DNA from: Saccharospirillum sp.
GTDB lineage: Bacteria > Pseudomonadota > Gammaproteobacteria > Pseudomonadales > Natronospirillaceae
Reading direction: 5' to 3'
DNA: 64,000 bases
NCBI GenBank assembly: GCA_018402545.1
Contig: JAGYIL010000001.1
Location: 2,763,794-2,827,793, forward strand
Positions 43,155-50,830 of this stretch are shown one piece after another. The translations under genes and the position numbers were made by a program. The stretch's first letter is position 1; every line of letters begins with the position of its first letter. The notes under the pieces were generated by a model. It worked only from the letters and a program-made list of their open reading frames with translations. It searched no databases and was not told where the DNA came from.

Positions 43155-43718
43155 ATGGCTCATTGTTTCACCCGCACCTGGATCGCAACTCTTACCCTAT
43201 CTCTTATACCCACTTTTGCTAGCGCTCAAAGCTATGATATGGATGTGGGACTTAAGTTTGGAAGCAATACTTGGGGTTACTACATTGGCGCGCATGATCT
43301 AACTTCTAGGTTCGGTTTCTTTACTACAACTGAGCTGTCGGTAGATCCCCGTAGTTATGGAATTGGAGGCACTACGACTGTCTGCAACGATGGCCAGCTT
43401 TCTGGTTCACAAGGAACAGGTTCTTGCTCATGGCACGGTGGAGTCAGTCATCAAACTGAAGCGGAATATAGTCGCTTTTCTTTTGGAATGGGGACGACAT
43501 ATCGGCTTTCTGAACCAGTATCCTTGGTACTAAATGGGGTTTTTAGCCTTTATACCCATTACATCACTGTTGGCGAAGCCTCCAATGAGGGGGACCTGCA
43601 GTACGGTATTGAAACCGGAGTACTAGTTAGACCTCACAGGAACTTCAATATTGTCGGACTATACAATTCCGAGATTAGCGCTTTTCGCTTAGGTTTCGGG
43701 ACAACCTTTAATTTCTAG
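43155..43718 (+). CDS. Small outer-membrane beta-barrel, lysogenic conversion candidate
   Basis: 187 residues with a signal peptide (WIATLTLSLIPTFASA, cleaved before Gln-Ser), amphipathic strands, one Cys pair (VCNDGQ and GSCSWHG) and a C-terminal Phe (FGTTFNF) as needed for BAM insertion. AAGGA precedes ATG 43155. Base composition is more A+T-rich than the tail genes. It follows the tail operon with a 67-base gap and probably has its own promoter. A changed outer membrane could block phage receptors. Confidence 0.7.
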   Translation: MAHCFTRTWIATLTLSLIPTFASAQSYDMDVGLKFGSNTWGYYIGAHDLTSRFGFFTTTELSVDPRSYGIGGTTTVCNDGQLSGSQGTGSCSWHGGVSHQTEAEYSRFSFGMGTTYRLSEPVSLVLNGVFSLYTHYITVGEASNEGDLQYGIETGVLVRPHRNFNIVGLYNSEISAFRLGFGTTFNF

Positions 43719-43765
43719 ATATTCAATTGAGAAGTACTCTTCTCGACAACGGAAACTAGCTGCCA

Positions 43766-44062
43766 TTAATCCAGAAGCCTGTCAGGTGCATCCATGTCTT
43801 CGTGCAGCACACGAATAATGAGCACCTCCGGTTCAAGAACTTTATAAAAAACAGCATGACGCTCAACTTCCAATCTACGATACCCTGGAAAAACATGAGC
43901 GTAGTCCACACCAAGTAGCGGATGGTCGATCAGCTGTTTCATTCTTACCTCCAACTGATCCAAGTACTTATCCGCTTGTTCTGCTCCCCATTCTTCACAG
44001 GTATACATCCAAATTCCGATCAGGTCTGATTCCGCACTTGGCGTGATGCTCAGCTCAAGCAT
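43766..44062 (-). CDS. ParE-family toxin
   Basis: 98 residues of the RelE/ParE fold: LSITPSAESDLIGIWMYTCE, HPLLGVDYAHVFPGYRR, HAVFYKVLEPEVLIIRVLHE. It follows its ParD-like antitoxin with a start/stop overlap at 44062. ParE toxins inhibit gyrase. The pair lies at the right, conversion end of the prophage and may stabilise it. Confidence 0.88.
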   Translation of the reverse strand: MLELSITPSAESDLIGIWMYTCEEWGAEQADKYLDQLEVRMKQLIDHPLLGVDYAHVFPGYRRLEVERHAVFYKVLEPEVLIIRVLHEDMDAPDRLLD

Positions 44063-44316
44063 TAATCAGCCGCCTTCATCCGAGCACGGCCAGCCGCTTT
44101 GATAGCTTCGATATCGAGCAGTTTAGGCTTGCCACTCGCCTCGCCTTCAGCGAGGGCCTGCCGGAGCGCAGCAAGACGTTCTTTGGCCTGCTGATCTCTT
44201 CGGATGAGATCGCGGATATATTCACTGTCATTGCCAAAATGACCGCTTGAAATCTGGCTTTTTACCCAGTCGTCTTGTTGTTCAGTCAACGTAATGGTTT
44301 TCCGGTGCATGCTCAT
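44062..44316 (-). CDS. ParD-family antitoxin
   Basis: 84 residues from ATG 44316 (GGAGC upstream). Ribbon-helix-helix start (KTITLTEQQDDWVKSQISSG), SEYIRDLIRRDQQAKERL, and a disordered toxin-binding tail ending in KAAGRARMKAAD. It precedes the toxin, as in most ParDE operons, and should autoregulate. Confidence 0.88.
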   Translation of the reverse strand: MSMHRKTITLTEQQDDWVKSQISSGHFGNDSEYIRDLIRRDQQAKERLAALRQALAEGEASGKPKLLDIEAIKAAGRARMKAAD

Positions 44317-44531
44317 AACTGGAGCTCCTAACAAAGTAGGGTATGACATTATCATACCATTCACTTGCACCGGATCAACACCCGACTCCTTTTGCCTAAC
44401 GCCCAAGCTTTCGTGCCAGTTTGCAGTCGCGGAACCGCGGAGAAGCGACTACGTACAGCGACTGGTTAGGCATCCCAAATCGACCAGCGTTCTATCGAAT
44501 TACTTTCAAATGCTGCTCGCTCTCGCTAATA

Positions 44532-44551
44532 TACTGTTTATTTATACAGTA
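44532..44551. promoter_or_regulatory. LexA box
   Basis: TACTGTTTATTTATACAGTA fits the LexA consensus (CTG-N10-CAG, A+T-rich centre) and lies nine bases before the ATG at 44561. This gene is therefore probably SOS-induced. Confidence 0.85.
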
Positions 44552-44560
44552 TATTAGAAA

Positions 44561-45007
44561 ATGCAGTACTATACTTCCAGATTCCAAGGCCCCATCGATT
44601 TCGACCTCCTGCCCCGCCTAATGCGCGAAGGCCAGGTCTACAGCGTCACTGTGCGGGAAACCCCACCCTACGGCTACCAGTGCTTTGCAGAGCTGTTCGT
44701 TGAGGGAAAGGGCCTTACTGAGTTTGTTGTCGCTTACACCGGCATCGTAAGCTGGACAGAGCCGGAAACTCCACGGCAACACATTCTAACAGTGCTTCAG
44801 GCCAGGTTACCCAGTGAGATCGATCGTCACCTATTGAACAGGCAGCAGACTGCTTTGCTCTGTGGTGGACCGCTCAAATGGAAGAGGCGCGCCTTCCATA
44901 CCGTTGCTGTTGACCGTTTTCTGTCGCCTTCTGAACCAGGCCCTTATTGCGCGCGGTGCCGGTTAAATGCCGAGGCGCTAGGCTGGATAAAGACTGAAGC
45001 GCCCTAG
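44561..45007 (+). CDS. SOS-controlled protein of unknown function
   Basis: 148 residues. The start MQYYTSRFQGPIDF is followed by beta-rich text (VYSVTVRETPPYGYQCFAEL) and a C-terminal CARCRLNAEALGWI motif with two Cys. No domain firmly recognised. The LexA box overlaps its promoter. It faces the SRAP gene yedK (45785) from the other side of a toxin-antitoxin module, and a relic of its own 3' end lies next to yedK, so the two were once directly convergent. A DNA-damage role is inferred from regulation and neighbour only. Confidence 0.65.
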   Translation: MQYYTSRFQGPIDFDLLPRLMREGQVYSVTVRETPPYGYQCFAELFVEGKGLTEFVVAYTGIVSWTEPETPRQHILTVLQARLPSEIDRHLLNRQQTALLCGGPLKWKRRAFHTVAVDRFLSPSEPGPYCARCRLNAEALGWIKTEAP

Positions 45008-45063
45008 CCGTTGCTGATCTTAAGCGATTGCCCATAATCGGTGAGCTTGAACGCAGAGCATTG
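45004..45063 (-). pseudogene. Relic of a YedK C-terminus
   Basis: On the minus strand the stretch reads F-K-L-T-D-Y-G-Q-S-L-K-I-S-N-G-stop, matching the start (FNLTDYRRSLE) and end (KASNG) of the final part of the intact YedK, with about 20 codons missing. It sits directly after the SOS-controlled gene. Confidence 0.6.
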
Positions 45064-45125
45064 CGGCAAATTTGGAACCGCGAAACGATGGAAAAATTGG
45101 CCGGCAACAGCGGCTGGTTAAATGG

Positions 45126-45407
45126 CTATCGCTCACCTTCCAGCTCGTGCCATACCCTTAGAATGATGATGGTACTCACATGCACTGAATAGCGAACCAC
45201 ATACCTGCCAAAGACCATATCGCGGATGGAGTCAGGAACCGGTGCCATTTCAACCGGTGTTCCCATTCCAGGGAAGTCTGGTAGTAATTCGATTTTGCTA
45301 ACCAGTTCTGCGGCTACCCGGCCTGCCGCAGGCGGATTGTGAACCGCGATAAACTCCCTGAGGCGTTTGAGATCTTCAATGGCTTTGTCTGTGTAAACCA
45401 GTTTCAC
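45126..45407 (-). CDS. ParE/RelE-family toxin (second module)
   Basis: 93 residues: LVYTDKAIEDLKRLREFIAV, ELVSKIELLPDFPGMGTPV, and IIILRVWHELEGER at the end. Its start overlaps the antitoxin stop (ATGA). Different from the ParE at 43766. The two modules are unlikely to cross-react, given their low similarity. Confidence 0.87.
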   Translation of the reverse strand: MKLVYTDKAIEDLKRLREFIAVHNPPAAGRVAAELVSKIELLPDFPGMGTPVEMAPVPDSIRDMVFGRYVVRYSVHVSTIIILRVWHELEGER

Positions 45408-45676
45408 TTACCTGATCCCGGCTCATCCTGCTCGTTTTCGGTTCCCCAACTATTGAGCCAACCATGGACCTCGCTGGCATCAACCACTTTTCCCTGGGCA
45501 GCCGATTCCATCGCCTCCAGCGTTTGCTGCCAACGCTCCTGCTCACGCTGTTGTTTTTCAATGTATTCTGACAATGCCTGATTGATGACCCAACCTTTGC
45601 TCCGGTGGAGTCTGCCGGCGATTGCTTCCAGGTCCTTCTCAACTTCTGCCTGAAGACGAACGGTAGTGACGCTCAT
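45404..45676 (-). CDS. Ribbon-helix-helix antitoxin (second module)
   Basis: 90 residues: RHH N-terminus (VTTVRLQAEVEKDLEAIAGR, 20 residues), RSKGWVINQALSEYIEKQQ, then a charged tail for toxin binding. It precedes the toxin with a four-base overlap. Located inside a duplicated SOS-cassette boundary. Confidence 0.87.
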   Translation of the reverse strand: MSVTTVRLQAEVEKDLEAIAGRLHRSKGWVINQALSEYIEKQQREQERWQQTLEAMESAAQGKVVDASEVHGWLNSWGTENEQDEPGSGK

Positions 45677-45740
45677 GGCGGTACCCTCAATGCTGGTGAC
45701 TACAATGTATTACAGCATAGTCGATGAGGATGCGACAATA

Positions 45741-45788
45741 AGATTCAACGTCGAAGCACTTGGGTAGATAAAGACTGAAGTGCACTAG
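45741..45788 (+). pseudogene. Relic of the SOS-controlled gene's 3' end
   Basis: The stretch reads R-F-N-V-E-A-L-G-stop-I-K-T-E-V-H-stop, matching R-L-N-A-E-A-L-G-W-I-K-T-E-A-P of the gene at 44561. It abuts the stop of yedK on the other strand, as the intact gene abuts the YedK relic at 45004. Confidence 0.6.
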
Positions 45789-46555
45789 CCATTGCTGGCT
45801 TTGGCGCCCGGTACAAGTGCAACAGGATCTCCGATCGGCTCGAAGGCTGGTTCGTTTACCGGCACCGCCTCCAACGATCGCCGGTAATCGGTGAGATTGA
45901 ACAGTGGTTCAAATTCCTCATGGGGAATACTCTTGTCCAGCCAGCGGTCCAGCTCGTTTTGCTGCAGCTCCAGGGGAAACGACTTGTAGTGTATGTCCAT
46001 AAAATCGGGGTGTGGTGGCAATGTGATCACCCCTGTGGAAACCACCGGTTGACCATCAGCCCCGACCCAGTGCTTGCACATCGCCGCCAACATCATGATC
46101 TTACCCGGGTCATGAATCAGGAACCGATGCTTGGCAATGGGCTTTGGTGGTTTTTTCTGTTCGTCCGGAGTCAGTGCTGTATAGAGCCGCCCCCCTGGGT
46201 AGATCGGCTGCCACTCGAAGAAGCCACGGGCAAAAACCACCGCCCGATAGCTGCGCGGCGGGATGGTGTGCATCTTCGATGTCAGAATTCTGCGCGACTG
46301 ACAGTTGAATGATGCCCACTGGGTATCAGGCTTCAGAGTCTGTTTGTCGAGCTTCAGCCACCACACCGCTGACATGACCTGCTGCCCTTCCTTTGTGGGT
46401 ACCAGGCTAAGCACTCGGTCGGTTGGCCTCAACTCCCGCTTTGGATTGACGACATTGCCCAGTATGTCTTCTATTTCCTCCTGGGTGTAGCCTGCCTCAG
46501 ACAGGATTCCGGGCAACGCAGGGTGGTCGTTTACGTTATAAATGGCACCACACAT
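45785..46555 (-). CDS. yedK: SRAP/YedK-family protein
   Basis: 256 residues from ATG 46555, which exposes the catalytic Cys2 (MCGAIYN); an upstream in-frame ATG would bury it. Other active-site positions are present: Asn84 (SFNCQSRR), Glu114 (GFFEWQP) and His189 (DIHYKSFP). The family (YedK/HMCES) cross-links to abasic sites in single-stranded DNA and protects them. It lies in the phage conversion region beside a LexA-controlled gene. No LexA box is seen in front of yedK itself. Confidence 0.92.
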   Translation of the reverse strand: MCGAIYNVNDHPALPGILSEAGYTQEEIEDILGNVVNPKRELRPTDRVLSLVPTKEGQQVMSAVWWLKLDKQTLKPDTQWASFNCQSRRILTSKMHTIPPRSYRAVVFARGFFEWQPIYPGGRLYTALTPDEQKKPPKPIAKHRFLIHDPGKIMMLAAMCKHWVGADGQPVVSTGVITLPPHPDFMDIHYKSFPLELQQNELDRWLDKSIPHEEFEPLFNLTDYRRSLEAVPVNEPAFEPIGDPVALVPGAKASNG

Positions 46556-46705
46556 CTCATCCCTCTTTTGCACTAAATCAAAGTGTATTAGCAACTATTC
46601 AATTTATAAGCCAACACTGTAGTTCAATATTTTGAAAGAGGTGGTGGCGCTTAATGTGAGTGTCTCATTAGTCCCGCAAGGAGTGGAACATACTGGAATG
46701 AATGG

Positions 46706-47209
46706 TCAGGCATCTTGGGCCTCGACCTCATCCAACAGGCCAAGCACATCCTCAGCGAACCGCTCCAAAACAATATTCAAAGTCCAAGCCCTCTTGCCAA
46801 ACTCAGTCCCTTTGAACTGGATTGCTATTTTTGTATCGCCCTTCCACATGCCTGACGGCAAAATCGGTTTCGCTACCGTATCCGCATGAATAATCTTGTC
46901 GATCACCTGTTTAAAGGTGGCAGGTCGGTCGATGAGTTCTTCATCGAAATAGAGCCAAGAAGACTCAGGCAACTCTAGATTTTTCTTATCTAATATTCCT
47001 TGATACAGATTGATCCGCAGAGCAATAGCGAGGTTTAAGAGGCTACTCGAAATAAGGTTTTGTAAACTAGCTTCCAAGCTTTTTGACAGGTGCAATCGCG
47101 ACTGACTGGAAGAGAAGCTACTAGTCGAATAATCGAGCCCATGACAAATCAGACACAAGCGCCTTATTTCGCCAAAGTCTTGCCGGTGTTTAGATAAGAT
47201 TTCTTGCAT
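46706..47209 (-). CDS. Hypothetical protein
   Basis: 167 residues, mainly helical with an early Cys pair (RLCLICHGLDY) and a helical core (LQNLISSSLLNLAIALRINL, 20 residues). The pattern could suit a HEPN-like bundle but no R-x-4-6-H motif is evident. No family assigned. It is one of three unlinked leftward unknown genes in the conversion region. Confidence 0.6.
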   Translation of the reverse strand: MQEILSKHRQDFGEIRRLCLICHGLDYSTSSFSSSQSRLHLSKSLEASLQNLISSSLLNLAIALRINLYQGILDKKNLELPESSWLYFDEELIDRPATFKQVIDKIIHADTVAKPILPSGMWKGDTKIAIQFKGTEFGKRAWTLNIVLERFAEDVLGLLDEVEAQDA

Positions 47210-47317
47210 ATTTTCCCGTACCTAATGCTCACACAACCGGCGAGCGGAATACTGTGTAGCGAGCCCGGCTCAAATTGCGCTGTTTGCAATTTAGGCATTT
47301 ACTCATGTAAAAGCAGT

Positions 47318-47584
47318 TTAGAAAGATTCACCACCTATTTGCTCACCGTTAGCACATATTTTGATTTTCACATTAACTATAGCTTTTATAAATACCTCAA
47401 TTACATGTTTGGTGCCGTCGCCCTCAATAGACGCTGATAAACTTGGAGTGCCAGACTTTGCAAATAAGTCATTGCAAGTATCTCTACAGTCCCCGTCAAT
47501 ATAGAGTTTGGCTCCACCTAGCCAGGTATTTACGACTCTTATTTGATGGTCTTTAAAATTAGCTACTATTTCTTTCTTTGGCAC
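47318..47584 (-). CDS. Hypothetical small beta-rich protein
   Basis: 88 residues (FKDHQIRVVNTWLGGAKLYI, 20 residues; DGDCRDTCNDL). The strand pattern suggests a small sandwich. No signal peptide or membrane segment. Function unknown. Confidence 0.55.
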   Translation of the reverse strand: MPKKEIVANFKDHQIRVVNTWLGGAKLYIDGDCRDTCNDLFAKSGTPSLSASIEGDGTKHVIEVFIKAIVNVKIKICANGEQIGGESF

Positions 47585-47639
47585 TGCGTTTATTCCCTAT
47601 TTTTTGTGTGATGCTACCAACGAAAAGTAGACACTGTAC

Positions 47640-47915
47640 CTACGTGGCACCGACTTGCTCCGCTTTGTTCTCTAGCACGGTCAGGCGCCCAAGAGACAAC
47701 TGATAATATTTTCGGACGTCATCACCTTCAGCTATATGAAGCTTATTTGAATATGATTGGAGCTGCTCAAGAGGATCTATTACATCCGGTATGCTTGGGT
47801 AAGCAGTAGTGAGTTTATAATAAAGGCTACTTATAGCTGCACTAAAGTGGTTATCTTCGCCCTCCTCAACAAATTGCCTTAGCTTTTCTCGAACTTCTTC
47901 AAATGCCTCTTTCAT
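47640..47915 (-). CDS. Hypothetical small helical protein
   Basis: 91 residues, acidic and helical (MKEAFEEVREKLRQFVEEGE, 20 residues; KYYQLSLGRLTVLENKAEQV). Function unknown. Weak ribosome signal. Confidence 0.5.
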   Translation of the reverse strand: MKEAFEEVREKLRQFVEEGEDNHFSAAISSLYYKLTTAYPSIPDVIDPLEQLQSYSNKLHIAEGDDVRKYYQLSLGRLTVLENKAEQVGAT

Positions 47916-48180
47916 ATAAATACCTCATAGTTTATACATCAAACCCGCCCATTATTCCGGCAGATGTTGCATTGAACCTACCACAGCACCCTGCTAAAAC
48001 CCAATAATGAAGAGGTTAGCGACGTTATACACGACACAACACGCCTTTCATCAAAAATAGAAAAAACATCCTTTCCGACGGTGATCCCCCGGCTGCAATG
48101 TCTTCTGGGGCATATATTTCAGGTTACCCCGGAAATATGCGTCTCGCCAACTGATTGCCGGGGCATTTACCGCAGCTTAT

Positions 48181-49044
48181 TCACAAAACCACCGGAGCCT
48201 CACGGGAACCACTATTACACCCAAGCGCCCGATGCGCCTGAAGCAACTGCGCCCCAAGCTTCCTATCCAGTTGCCTGTAGGTCAGCTGGCTCTCCTGGAG
48301 CTGGCTGTACAAGTCTTTCAGCGGCATGGAGTCAGTCGCCTTGGCCAGTGTGCCAATGCGTTCCCGGTACTTGTTCAATGAGACGATCCGCGAGAGCAGC
48401 CGGTATAGGTTGTGGGCATCGTAGATATCGAGGCTAATGATGGCCTCCTCGCCTCTCACCTTGGGCAGGAACTCACCATCCAGGGCGTAGGCGGCGATGA
48501 AGTTTCGGGCGCTGTCCAATTGGTCGGCGGGGATGTCCGCTGCGGTTCGCACCTGGAAGGCTGTGTGGATCTGCGACCAGAGCTTGGTCGTGGCTTTGCG
48601 GCGCACCTCTTTTGGTAACGCTGCCACCTTGGTTTTGATAACCGCCCCCAATAGCTGATGGCCATCGGTGCCGATGGTATCGGTAACCAGGGCTCCCATC
48701 GTGTTGTCGGTATCGTGATAGTGCCCATACTTGCGAATGGCTGGCAGGACTTCGTGGGTCACCCACCTGGTGAAACGTTTGGCTGCCGGCTTACGGCTTG
48801 TCATGGTAATGCGATATAGGCCTGGCTCAGAAATGATCGTCATTTGCTGATCACCACCAAGGGTCGGAATACTATTCCGATCCTTTTCATCAGAATCAAG
48901 CCTGGCAACGGCTTTGTGAGTGTCTGGCAATCCCAGGGCTTGGCACACATCTGAGGCAACAAACCAGATTTCGCCATCGCGATCGATTACGCGAACTGAG
49001 TAGGAGTCAAATTCGAAAGGAACTGCTGATAAGGGAGTGTTCAT
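48181..49044 (-). CDS. BRO-N family phage antirepressor
   Basis: 287 residues from ATG 49044. N-terminal BRO domain: VRVIDRDGEIWFVASDVCQA (20 residues), LGLPDTHKAV, MTIISEPGLYRITMTSRKPA and FTRWVTHEVLPAIRKYG. A separate helical C-terminal domain (residues about 135-270) follows, as in two-domain antirepressors. It lies at the extreme right end of the prophage beside attR. It may inactivate the repressor, whose own cleavage centre is altered. Confidence 0.88.
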   Translation of the reverse strand: MNTPLSAVPFEFDSYSVRVIDRDGEIWFVASDVCQALGLPDTHKAVARLDSDEKDRNSIPTLGGDQQMTIISEPGLYRITMTSRKPAAKRFTRWVTHEVLPAIRKYGHYHDTDNTMGALVTDTIGTDGHQLLGAVIKTKVAALPKEVRRKATTKLWSQIHTAFQVRTAADIPADQLDSARNFIAAYALDGEFLPKVRGEEAIISLDIYDAHNLYRLLSRIVSLNKYRERIGTLAKATDSMPLKDLYSQLQESQLTYRQLDRKLGAQLLQAHRALGCNSGSREAPVVL

Positions 49045-49475
49045 GATCGTGGTACCCGCTTGAGTTAGTGAATTCGCCACCCCCCGTCAAAAGGGTGGAC
49101 GAAACCGTACGGGTTGACGGACCGGCAAACGGAACCGGCAGGCCATAGGCCTCCCGCACGGCCCGCCCATAACTCTGCTGGTGCCGTGCTTCGGACACAA
49201 AAAAACCGCTCTGGGCGGTCGTGTCCGCCGTTACTTCCGGGCCGTCAAACCCGGCCGCTGATTTTGCAGCGACGCCCAAAGAGTACGATAATTTGTGCCG
49301 AAGTCAATTTTCAGCGATTCGCACCGGAAAAACCCCCGGCCCGAACCTTCAATTTTGGTCTCATTTTGGTCTCATTGACGCGCACTTTTAGACCCTGATA
49401 TTTATACAGTACCGCCGGAAAGCCCCATTTTAGGGGGTTTCAGGGGAGGTCGAAAGGTGCAAAAAATGCTCGAAT
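49045..49475. other. Leader region of the antirepressor, no firm gene
   Basis: A minus-strand frame (49007-49279) reads SEARHQQSYGRAVREAYG and GPSTRTVSS, like the poorly characterised Ash-type frames often seen before antirepressors; it overlaps the antirepressor start and is not called as a gene. At 49395-49409 CTG-N9-CAG resembles a LexA site one base too short. Nothing else is seen. Confidence 0.4.
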
Positions 49476-49502
49476 AGGGTTCGAATCCCTCCCTCACCGC
49501 CA
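49476..49502 (+). repeat. attR core, 27-bp direct repeat
   Basis: Exact copy of 1931-1957 (tRNA-Ser T-arm to CCA). It has no acceptor 5' half, so it is a tRNA fragment, not a gene. The host terminator follows directly. Confidence 0.93.
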
Positions 49503-49556
49503 GATTCCACAAAAAAGCCCCCGCTCCGCAAGGAGCGGGGGCTTTTTTGTGGAATC
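49503..49556. terminator. Perfect 25-bp inverted repeat, probable original tRNA-Ser terminator
   Basis: Two 25-base arms around a GCAA loop, with A-tract and T-tract on the outside of a GCCCCCGCTCC stem, form a two-way terminator. It begins one base after attR, so before integration it followed tRNA-Ser. Confidence 0.85.
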
Positions 49557-49957
49557 CTGGTTGTGGGGCGGTGTGGACGAACCCTCCGGTTCGACTGAAC
49601 GCCAGGAGCGTTCAGGGCCGCCAAAGGCGCGCGCAGTGCGGGGCACAAGGATGTGCCCCGGCCAATCCCTCCCGGGTCGGCTTGCGCTACCGAGCCAACT
49701 CATCTCCGCAAGGGTCGGGGGCTTTCTGTGGAATCCCGGCCGCGAGGGCGGTGTGGACGAACCCTCCGGTTCGACTGAACGCCAGGAGCGTTCAGGGCCG
49801 CCGCAGGCGCACACAGTGCGGGGCACAGGGATGTGCCCCGGCTAATCCCTCCCTGGTCGGCCTCCGCCACCGAGCCAACTCAACTACGCAAGGAGCGGGG
49901 GCTTTTTTTGTGGAATCCCGGCCGCTAGGGCGATATGGATGAACCCTCCCGTTACAG
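49549..49957. repeat. About 180-bp tandem repeat, two copies and a partial third
   Basis: Units start at GTGGAATCC (49549, 49728, 49910). Each carries an inverted repeat (GAACGCCAGGAGCGTTC), an AATCCCTCCC segment like the tRNA T-arm, and ends with the G-rich half of the terminator (AGGAGCGGGGGCTTTTTT, mutated in the first junction). The copies are over 85 percent identical by eye. They look like duplicates of the tRNA tail and terminator. Confidence 0.8.
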
Positions 49958-49975
49958 CCCTAACCAATAAAATGC

Positions 49976-50806
49976 TTACTGCCGCACCAACCGCCTGTTA
50001 TCCACCACAAACGAATCATCATTCGACCGATACGGATTAATATCCAACCCGCCCCGCCGCACATACCGTGCATAAACGGTCAAACGTTCACAGCCACAAT
50101 GCTGGCTCAAGTCCTGAAAGATCCGCTCAACGCACTGCTCGTGAAACTCATTGTGCTGGCGAAACGAAATCAAATATCTCAGCAGCGATTCACGATCGAT
50201 GCGCGGGCCGCGGTAGTCAATGACCACACTGCCCCAATCTGGCTGGCCTGTTACCAGGCAATTGGATTTCAGAAGATGGCTGTGCAGCACTTCCTCGACA
50301 TCCCGCGTAGCGTCCGCCTGCAACAATTCGGGCTTGGTCTGGTAGTGTTCAATCTCGATGTCGAGTTCATCCAGGCAATCACCTGGCAGTGTAGTGATGT
50401 CTGCACTGTGGCCCATCTGATTCAGGGGTACCAGCGTTACCCGTACCGGTGCTCCTGCGGCTGCCGACAGGTCACGTTCCAAAAGATCGGCCACGGCGCG
50501 CACACTGTCAAACCGGGTCTGGTTAAACGAATTCAGATACAGTTTGAACGATTTCGACTCAATCAGCCGCGGTGACTCGGCCGGTATGAATATCTCACCC
50601 ATCGCCACCAGCGGCTTGCCGCGATTGTTCAACCAGGACAACTCATACGCATTCCACACATCAACGCCACGAAAGGGAAGCTGTTGCGAGTCGATGCCGA
50701 TTTCATCACGCTTGCCCTGTCGCTCTATCGGAAACAGCAGGCTCGCATCGTAGTGATCGATGTAGGCGCTGGTCTTTCCCAGCGGTGAAGCTTCAGGGGT
50801 AGCCAT
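49976..50806 (-). CDS. queF: NADPH-dependent 7-cyano-7-deazaguanine reductase
   Basis: 276 residues, the long (YqcD-type) form of gammaproteobacteria. It reduces preQ0 to preQ1 in queuosine synthesis. Seen: [17 protein letters not shown], catalytic Cys183 in [14 protein letters not shown] with Asp190, and [11 protein letters not shown] with Glu223; C-terminal [19 protein letters not shown] (19 residues). It is leftward, after the ABC-2 genes with a 24-base gap. Confidence 0.97.
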   Translation of the reverse strand: MATPEASPLGKTSAYIDHYDASLLFPIERQGKRDEIGIDSQQLPFRGVDVWNAYELSWLNNRGKPLVAMGEIFIPAESPRLIESKSFKLYLNSFNQTRFDSVRAVADLLERDLSAAAGAPVRVTLVPLNQMGHSADITTLPGDCLDELDIEIEHYQTKPELLQADATRDVEEVLHSHLLKSNCLVTGQPDWGSVVIDYRGPRIDRESLLRYLISFRQHNEFHEQCVERIFQDLSQHCGCERLTVYARYVRRGGLDINPYRSNDDSFVVDNRRLVRQ

Positions 50807-50830
50807 GGTCAGTCTCCGTGGTCGAACGTA

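Larger units (their letters stand above)
1931..49502. mobile_element. Integrated siphovirus prophage, about 47.6 kb
   Basis: The element is bounded by 27-bp direct repeats in the tRNA-Ser 3' end. It contains in order: int, xis, ssb, early regulators, repressor/cro switch, replication initiator with internal origin, RuvC-like resolvase, cargo genes, lysis genes, Mor-like activator, Nu1/GpA terminase, protease, decoration, capsid, gpW, portal, tail completion genes, major tail, tape measure and tip proteins, then conversion genes. A long tape measure and no contractile sheath gene argue for a non-contractile tail. All core structural frames look open, so it may be inducible. A truncated late regulator, an IS30 copy and the missing tail chaperone leave this uncertain. 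Confidence 0.95.

Noticed and set aside
49007..49279. Minus-strand Ash-like small gene
   Set aside because: It overlaps the antirepressor start and has no clear ribosome site or firm family match.
49395..49409. True LexA box before the antirepressor
   Set aside because: The spacing is CTG-N9-CAG, one base short of the functional N10, so it is not listed as a site, only as a query in the findings.
49476..49502. A second tRNA gene
   Set aside because: Only the T-arm and 3' acceptor half are present; it is the attR copy.
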